Source: Gammaproteobacteria bacterium (GTDB lineage: Bacteria; Pseudomonadota; Gammaproteobacteria; Burkholderiales; Sulfuricellaceae). From it: a stretch of DNA of 39,806 nt. Below the pieces are notes generated by a model. It ran no database searches, was not told where the DNA came from, and was given only the letters and a program-made list of their open reading frames with translations. Numbering within the stretch: position 1 is the stretch's first letter; each line of letters begins with the position of its first letter. Shown here piece after piece: positions 36,226-39,806 of this stretch. The stretch is from assembly GCA_018823025.1 (NCBI GenBank), contig JAHJJI010000065.1, forward strand, positions 1 to 39,806. Direction: 5' to 3'. Position numbers and translations under genes: made by a program.

Positions 36226-37083
36226 TTATTCTCCTGCAGGGCCGACTTCGATCGGACGGGATGAGTCGGTGATCCACTCGCTCCATGAGCCGGGATATAG
36301 TTTGCCACTGGGTAATCCGGCAATTTCCATGGCCAAAATATTGTGGCAGGCGGTTACGCCGGAACCGCAAACATGGATGACCTGTTGCGGGGGAATGTCG
36401 TGTAGCAGGTTGAGGTAAGCTTCGCGTAATTCTTCGGCGGGCAGATAGGTGCTGTCGAAGTCGATATTTTCTTCGAAGCACCAGTTGATGGAGCCGGGGA
36501 TATGTCCAGCCACCTTGTCCAGCGGTTCGCGTTCTCCGTTGAAGCGATCTTCAGGCCGGGCATCGATAATCACTCTATTGTAATCCTGCCGAGCCTGATC
36601 CACTTCGGTAGCGTCTGCCTGCATCGAGCTTTGCAGATGGGGAATGAATTGGGACGGAAGGATTTTGGACGGATCAGAGGTGACAGGCAACTTTTGGCGC
36701 ATCCACATGGGTAGACCGCCGTTGAGCAGGGCTACGGCGTCATGGCCTAGCCAGCGCAACAGCCACCACATTCTCACTGCCATAGAGCCGAAACTGTCAT
36801 CGTAGACGATGACTTGTTTGGCACTGTCCACGCCCCATAGTCCCAGTTTTTCGCTCAGAAGCTGCGGAATGGGTAGCGGGTGGCGCCCGCTGGTGGGTGT
36901 AATCGGGGATGAGAGGTCATCATCCAGATGGGCGTAGCGTGCACCCGGTATGTGGCCGTGCAGGTAGGCACGCTGACCCGCTTCCGGATCTGTGAGCGTG
37001 AAGCGGCAATCAAAGATGATCCAGCTAGGGTCGTCAAGGTGCTGAGCCAGTTCCTCGATGGAAACCAGAGTGGTGAACTTCAT
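36226..37083 (-). CDS. sseA: Sulfurtransferase, 3-mercaptopyruvate/rhodanese type
   Basis: A 285-residue protein from ATG 37083 with two rhodanese domains. The N-terminal one is inactive; it contains IIFDCRFTLTDPEAG and HIPGARYAHLDDDL. The C-terminal one has IIDARPEDRFNGE and the catalytic loop C-G-S-G-V-T-A with Cys239. That loop is the form typical of 3-mercaptopyruvate sulfurtransferases (SseA), whereas thiosulfate-specific rhodaneses usually have CRKGVTA. Cytoplasmic. Within the rspA cluster it may feed persulfide sulfur to a relay. The true donor here is unknown. It is coupled to the downstream unknown gene. Confidence 0.88.
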   Translation of the reverse strand: MKFTTLVSIEELAQHLDDPSWIIFDCRFTLTDPEAGQRAYLHGHIPGARYAHLDDDLSSPITPTSGRHPLPIPQLLSEKLGLWGVDSAKQVIVYDDSFGSMAVRMWWLLRWLGHDAVALLNGGLPMWMRQKLPVTSDPSKILPSQFIPHLQSSMQADATEVDQARQDYNRVIIDARPEDRFNGEREPLDKVAGHIPGSINWCFEENIDFDSTYLPAEELREAYLNLLHDIPPQQVIHVCGSGVTACHNILAMEIAGLPSGKLYPGSWSEWITDSSRPIEVGPAGE

Positions 37084-37128
37084 GGGGTGTTGGGTGATCG
37101 GTATGGGTGATGCGGAAGAAGTGGAGCA

Positions 37129-37153
37129 GGGCGATGGGGATATCCCATCGCCC
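37129..37153 (-). other. Perfect GC-rich hairpin between rspA and the sulfurtransferase gene
   Basis: GGGCGATGGG (37129-37138) and CCCATCGCCC (37144-37153) form a ten-base stem with loop GATAT, 11 bp past the rspA stop. There is no T-run on the minus-strand side. It could stabilise the rspA message or end a fraction of transcripts. Confidence 0.55.
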
Positions 37154-37164
37154 ATTACCAGACG

Positions 37165-37494
37165 TTAGTATCCGCCTTTGCCATAAGGCTTGGGCAGACC
37201 AGCTACCTTGGCAGCCTGTTTGGCCGGCATTTCTGGAAACTGTGTGTACAGGTATTTACTGTCGGTGCCGGGGCGAATCTTTTCCCAGTCTTTCAGCATG
37301 TTACGGAATGTTGGCGTGTGGCCATGTTCTTTGTATTGCTCGCGCATGTAGTTGACGACCGCCCAGCGCTCGTCGTTCATTGCGAGGCCTTCTGCTTCGG
37401 CGATCATGGGGACAATCTCGTCACTGTAGTTCGGCTCAAGCAGGTAGCCTTCCTCGTCGGTTTCAAGCTCAACGCCGTTTACTTCGTATGCCAT
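37165..37494 (-). CDS. rspA: Cysteine-free DsrC/TusE homologue (RspA type)
   Basis: A 109-residue protein clearly of the DsrC/TusE family: N-terminal Y-E-V-N-G-V-E-L-E-T-D-E-E-G-Y-L, middle SKYLYTQFPEMPAKQA and C-terminal A-G-L-P-K-P. DsrC normally ends ...QACK-IAGLPKPTGCV with two redox cysteines. Here they are replaced (QAAKVAGLPKP, then YGKGGY), and the protein contains no cysteine at all. It therefore cannot carry a trisulfide or persulfide. Cysteine-free members have been called RspA and are thought to be regulatory. A strong GGAGGAATCAC precedes the ATG. It is divergent from dsrA, about 1.4 kb away. Confidence 0.88.
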   Translation of the reverse strand: MAYEVNGVELETDEEGYLLEPNYSDEIVPMIAEAEGLAMNDERWAVVNYMREQYKEHGHTPTFRNMLKDWEKIRPGTDSKYLYTQFPEMPAKQAAKVAGLPKPYGKGGY

Positions 37495-37544
37495 AGTGAT
37501 TCCTCCTTTGAAAGTTTGCGGGTGATAAAAAATGTAATGGTATT

Positions 37545-38165
37545 CTACACCAGAGCGTTGGTGGATTTGTGCGGGATGAAGATGCCGCAGCCGATTTTTC
37601 GATTGCCGCCCATGCCTCGCTGTTGCACCAGGATGGATTGATCAATCGGTAACTCGTGCAGCAGCAGACTATAACCATAGGCCACGCCGTCGGCGGTGGT
37701 GATGGTTTGGCGCCGTCCGCAGATGAAGCGGCAGGTGATCTTTAGTTCATCCAAAATGCGATTGATGTCGCTGGCAAAAGCTTCCTCATCCATGCTGCCG
37801 GTGGTGACACAGTGAGCATACAGTGGGGAGTGGCGTGTCAGTGGCTTGGTCTTGCCCTTGCCAATGGTCAGTTTGAAGCCGCCAATCGTGACAGTCTGGC
37901 CGGAGAGAATCGCCAGGTCAGCCTCTCGATGTATGGGGACGCGTATCACAAGCTTGGCCCGTCGGTTCAATATAAGCAGGTCATCCTTGCCGGTTTCCGC
38001 GGCATGGATGTGATGAACTGCGGCCAGTGCCTCGTCAGGTAGCCAGGGCAGCAGGCGTGATAGTTCGAGGAATAACGGATAGCCGTGATCCCGGGGCAGC
38101 AAAGTACCTTGTAGTTCAAAGTGAACTTCGGTTACCGCGGCATTGTCAAAATCTGGGTTGACCAT
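37545..38165 (-). CDS. Cas6/Cmx6-like RAMP-fold protein without CRISPR array
   Basis: A 206-residue protein. Blocks matching the Cas6/Cmx6 (type I-MYXAN) family as I know it are: L-P-R-D-H-G-Y-P-L-F near residue 24, LSRLLPWL after it, L-V-I-R-V-P near 72, LYAHCV near 115, and the glycine-rich end M-G-G-N-R-K-I-G-C-G-I-F. Cas6 proteins are RAMP-fold endoribonucleases that cut CRISPR precursor RNA. No CRISPR array or other cas gene is present in the window. The neighbours are rspA and a 76-residue gene, spaced 50 and 20 bp away on the same strand. Catalytic competence cannot be judged by eye; a non-CRISPR RNA-binding role is possible. Confidence 0.75.
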   Translation of the reverse strand: MVNPDFDNAAVTEVHFELQGTLLPRDHGYPLFLELSRLLPWLPDEALAAVHHIHAAETGKDDLLILNRRAKLVIRVPIHREADLAILSGQTVTIGGFKLTIGKGKTKPLTRHSPLYAHCVTTGSMDEEAFASDINRILDELKITCRFICGRRQTITTADGVAYGYSLLLHELPIDQSILVQQRGMGGNRKIGCGIFIPHKSTNALV

Positions 38166-38185
38166 GCCGCTTTCAATTGGCCAGC

Positions 38186-38416
38186 CTATTTTAGTGCTCC
38201 TTCATTCTTGCGGGTTTCTGCCCATTCCAGCATGGCGCGCCCCCAATGTTCGGCAGTATGCTCGTCGATATCAAAGATAGTGAAACGCTTTTGTTCGCGG
38301 ATCCTTATGCGCAACGTAGAGAAGCCCGCTTCGTGGTCAACGTGGTGTAATTCAATATCCTGCCGAAAGGGCGTGGCAGTAAATTTGTCGATTTTTGTAG
38401 CTTCTTCCATTGCCAT
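38186..38416 (-). CDS. Small protein of unknown function, first gene of the rspA cluster
   Basis: A 76-residue cytoplasmic protein. The pattern L-H-H-V-D-H-E-A-G-F-S-T-L-R-I-R-I-R-E-Q-K-R-F-T-I-F-D-I split into two strands suggests a small beta-sheet, and the C-terminal part (HTAEHWGRAMLEWAET) a helix. It has several histidines and no cysteine. I recognise no family. It starts 37 bp from the TAGAC repeats and is followed after 20 bp by the Cas6-like gene. Confidence 0.65.
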   Translation of the reverse strand: MAMEEATKIDKFTATPFRQDIELHHVDHEAGFSTLRIRIREQKRFTIFDIDEHTAEHWGRAMLEWAETRKNEGALK

Positions 38417-38436
38417 TGAGTGAGTCCACCCTTAAA

Positions 38437-38479
38437 TTTAGACGCCAAGTAATATAGACACTGTTCAAATTATAGACAC
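38437..38479. repeat. Three direct repeats T(A/T)TAGAC(A/G)C upstream of the rspA cluster
   Basis: TTTAGACGC at 38437-38445, TATAGACAC at 38453-38461 and TATAGACAC at 38471-38479 share one orientation and are spaced 16 and 18 bp. They cover the region where the minus-strand promoter should be. This is a candidate operator for control of the rspA cluster or of the divergent dsr genes. Confidence 0.5.
38469..38474 (-). promoter_or_regulatory. -10 box of the rspA-cluster promoter
   Basis: The minus strand reads TATAAT, overlapping the third TAGAC repeat, about 53 bp upstream of the start of the 76-residue gene. No strong -35 hexamer lies 16-18 bases upstream, so an activator may be needed. Confidence 0.4.
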
Positions 38480-38666
38480 AAAGTTGCAAAGCAATCCGCC
38501 ACTTGACCTAGCTGCAAATATTTAGCAAACTGCTGAGTCTCGGTGTGGAAACAGCGGCTTCAAGATCCTGCGTATGAAATTGGACCGTATACATATCGTT
38601 GTCGTATTATATGGGGATAGGGTGGTCGGGAATCAAGAGGCGGCCAGGGTTATATCCCAAGCAGGG

Positions 38667-38704
38667 GGGTGGCGCATAACCCGAATGGGTAGTATGCGCC
38701 ACCC
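38667..38704 (+). other. Very strong hairpin in the dsrA upstream region
   Basis: GGGTGGCGCATA (38667-38678) pairs with TATGCGCCACCC (38693-38704), and an inner ACCC-GAAT-GGGT extends it. It lies about 225 bp before dsrA, downstream of a weak promoter-like TTGGAC/TATTAT near 38580-38615. It lacks a T-run. A leader-RNA role or a protein-binding palindrome are both possible. Confidence 0.6.
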
Positions 38705-38811
38705 GTGAAGGACGATAGAAAGTCATTCTTTATTGGCGGTAGTATTTAGGTTGGTGACGCGGTTCCTTTAGTTTTTTGTGGAATGAAGCAAATCATAAAG
38801 GAGCGTGCGGA

Positions 38812-38839
38812 GCGGGCGGGGTATTGGCCGCCGGCTTTT
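38812..38839 (+). terminator. Possible attenuator in the dsrA leader
   Basis: GGCGG (38815-38819) pairs with CCGCC (38828-38832), extended after a G-G mismatch by GC/GC, and is followed by TTTT. It lies 90 bp before dsrA. A hairpin plus T-run inside the leader could terminate part of the transcripts. The rest of the 512-bp gap shows no gene. Confidence 0.3.
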
Positions 38840-38928
38840 CGAGAATTTATTAATTCAGGATGCTGGCAACTTTGCCGTGCAGGACTGGAACTTGCGTCCG
38901 TTTCAATTTTTTTGGAGATTAAAAAACT

Positions 38929-39806
38929 ATGGCTAAGAAACAACACGATACGCCTATGCTTGACGAGCTGGAAAGCGGCCCATGGCCCAGCTTTGTGACC
39001 GGCCTCAAGCGTCTGGCTAATGACAACGACATGATGGTTGACCTGATGGGTCAGCTGGAAACATCCTACGCGACCCGAAAAGGTTACTGGAAGGGCGGTA
39101 CCGTTGGCGTGTTCGGCTATGGCGGCGGCGTAATCCCGCGTTTTTCCGAACTCAAGGACGAGAACGAGAAACATGTCTATCCTGATGCGGCCGAGTTCCA
39201 CACCCTGCGCATCCAGCCACCTGCCGGCATGCACTACACCTCCGACCTGCTGCGCAAGATGGCCGATGTGTGGGAGCGGCATGGTTCAGGCCTGATTGCC
39301 TTCCACGGCCAGTCTGGCGATATCATGTTCCAGGGCGCGACCACGGCAAACGTACAGCCGGCTTTCGACGAACTGAACGAAATGGGCTTCGACATGGGGG
39401 GTGCCGGTCCTGCTGTGCGCACCTCCATGTCCTGCGTCGGTGCAGCTCGCTGCGAACAGTCCTGCTATGACGAAGCCAAGGCGCTGCGCACCGTGGTCAA
39501 CAACTTCCTCGACGACATGCACCGTCCGGCCCTGCCGTACAAGTTCAAGTTCAAATTCTCCGGCTGCCCGAACGACTGCGTCAACTCGATTCAGCGTTCC
39601 GACATGGCCACCATCGGCACCTGGCGCGACAGCATCCAGACTGACGACGTACTGGGCAAGAAGTGGTTCGCCAAGCATGGCATGGACGAACTGGTCAACG
39701 ACGTGATCAGCCGCTGCCCGACCAAGGCGCTGTCCCTGAAGAACACCAAGGACGTCTCCACGGCCGAAGGCATCTCCAGCGTCGCGATCAACGACACCCA
39801 GTCGAT
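38929..39806 (+). CDS. dsrA: Dissimilatory sulfite reductase alpha subunit DsrA, N-terminal part
   Basis: The frame opens at ATG 38929 with GGAG upstream and stays open to the window end, giving 292 residues of an expected 420 or so. The start, L-E-S-G-P-W-P-S-F-V-T-G-L-K, is typical of DsrA. The siroheme-[4Fe-4S] ligands are visible as C169-x5-C175 (CVGAARC) and C213-x3-C217 (SGCPNDC). DsrAB in the cytoplasm converts sulfite and DsrC-bound sulfur. In a betaproteobacterium with cytochrome-rich lithotrophy it most likely runs in the oxidative (reverse) direction. dsrB and the remaining dsr genes should follow outside the window. The ferredoxin-like domain begins near the cut. Confidence 0.96.
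   Translation, partial: MAKKQHDTPMLDELESGPWPSFVTGLKRLANDNDMMVDLMGQLETSYATRKGYWKGGTVGVFGYGGGVIPRFSELKDENEKHVYPDAAEFHTLRIQPPAGMHYTSDLLRKMADVWERHGSGLIAFHGQSGDIMFQGATTANVQPAFDELNEMGFDMGGAGPAVRTSMSCVGAARCEQSCYDEAKALRTVVNNFLDDMHRPALPYKFKFKFSGCPNDCVNSIQRSDMATIGTWRDSIQTDDVLGKKWFAKHGMDELVNDVISRCPTKALSLKNTKDVSTAEGISSVAINDTQS

Noticed and set aside
37545-38928. CRISPR array near the Cas6-like gene
   Set aside because: No run of regularly spaced repeats of 25-40 bases exists here or elsewhere in the window; the TAGAC repeats are only nine bases long and 16-18 bp apart.
38783-38998. 71-residue leader-type open frame overlapping the dsrA start
   Set aside because: It has no good ribosome-binding site context, no family match and overlaps dsrA in another frame; a leader peptide cannot be supported.

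Overview
The window looks like a chromosomal piece of a chemolithotrophic betaproteobacterium, probably an iron/sulfur-oxidising member of the Nitrosomonadales (Sulfuricella/Sideroxydans-like). This is inferred from gene content: an MtoA/MtrA-MtoB/MtrB porin-cytochrome module, a complete System I cytochrome c maturation operon, and the start of a dissimilatory sulfite reductase (dsr) locus. No taxonomic marker gene is present.

Layout. 1-1623 (minus) is the edge of what looks like an aryl-polyene/xanthomonadin-type pigment cluster: a chorismatase-like gene running off the left end, coupled by an ATGA overlap to a halogenase-like flavoprotein. 1730-5301 (minus) holds a small unknown protein and a 1070-residue protein with a very long repetitive cytoplasmic coiled coil, one membrane span and an AsmA-like periplasmic end. 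5563-9199 (minus) is a translationally coupled sensory trio: PhnD-like periplasmic binding protein, histidine kinase, NtrC-type sigma-54 activator. About 780 bp of non-coding DNA follows, with three copies of a GTTACC/GGTAAC palindrome and a good sigma-54 promoter match facing right. 9977-15632 (plus) is an electron-transfer operon: monoheme cytochrome c, decaheme MtoA, outer-membrane MtoB, and a nine-heme-c/cytochrome-b fusion of CbcL architecture. 15921-22804 (plus) is ccmABCDEFGHI. Together these suggest a regulated trans-envelope electron conduit next to the machinery that attaches its hemes.

22969-31494 is mostly housekeeping: msrB, yceH and srkA on minus, a methyl-accepting chemotaxis protein, and topoisomerase IV (parE-parC) on plus. 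A secreted pentapeptide-repeat protein converges on parC. 32782-35573 encodes pyruvate phosphate dikinase split in two by an apparent one-base deletion exactly at the conserved LQTRNGK motif.

The right end is the dsr locus. dsrA (plus) runs off the window. Divergent from it is a five-gene minus-strand cluster: a 76-residue protein, a Cas6/Cmx6-like RAMP protein without any CRISPR array, a DsrC homologue lacking both redox cysteines (RspA-type), a 3-mercaptopyruvate-type sulfurtransferase, and a 193-residue unknown. The combination of an orphan Cas6-like protein with a cysteine-free DsrC and a sulfurtransferase is the most unusual element here. The sensory trio plus palindromes plus sigma-54 promoter for the cytochrome operon is the best-supported regulatory hypothesis.
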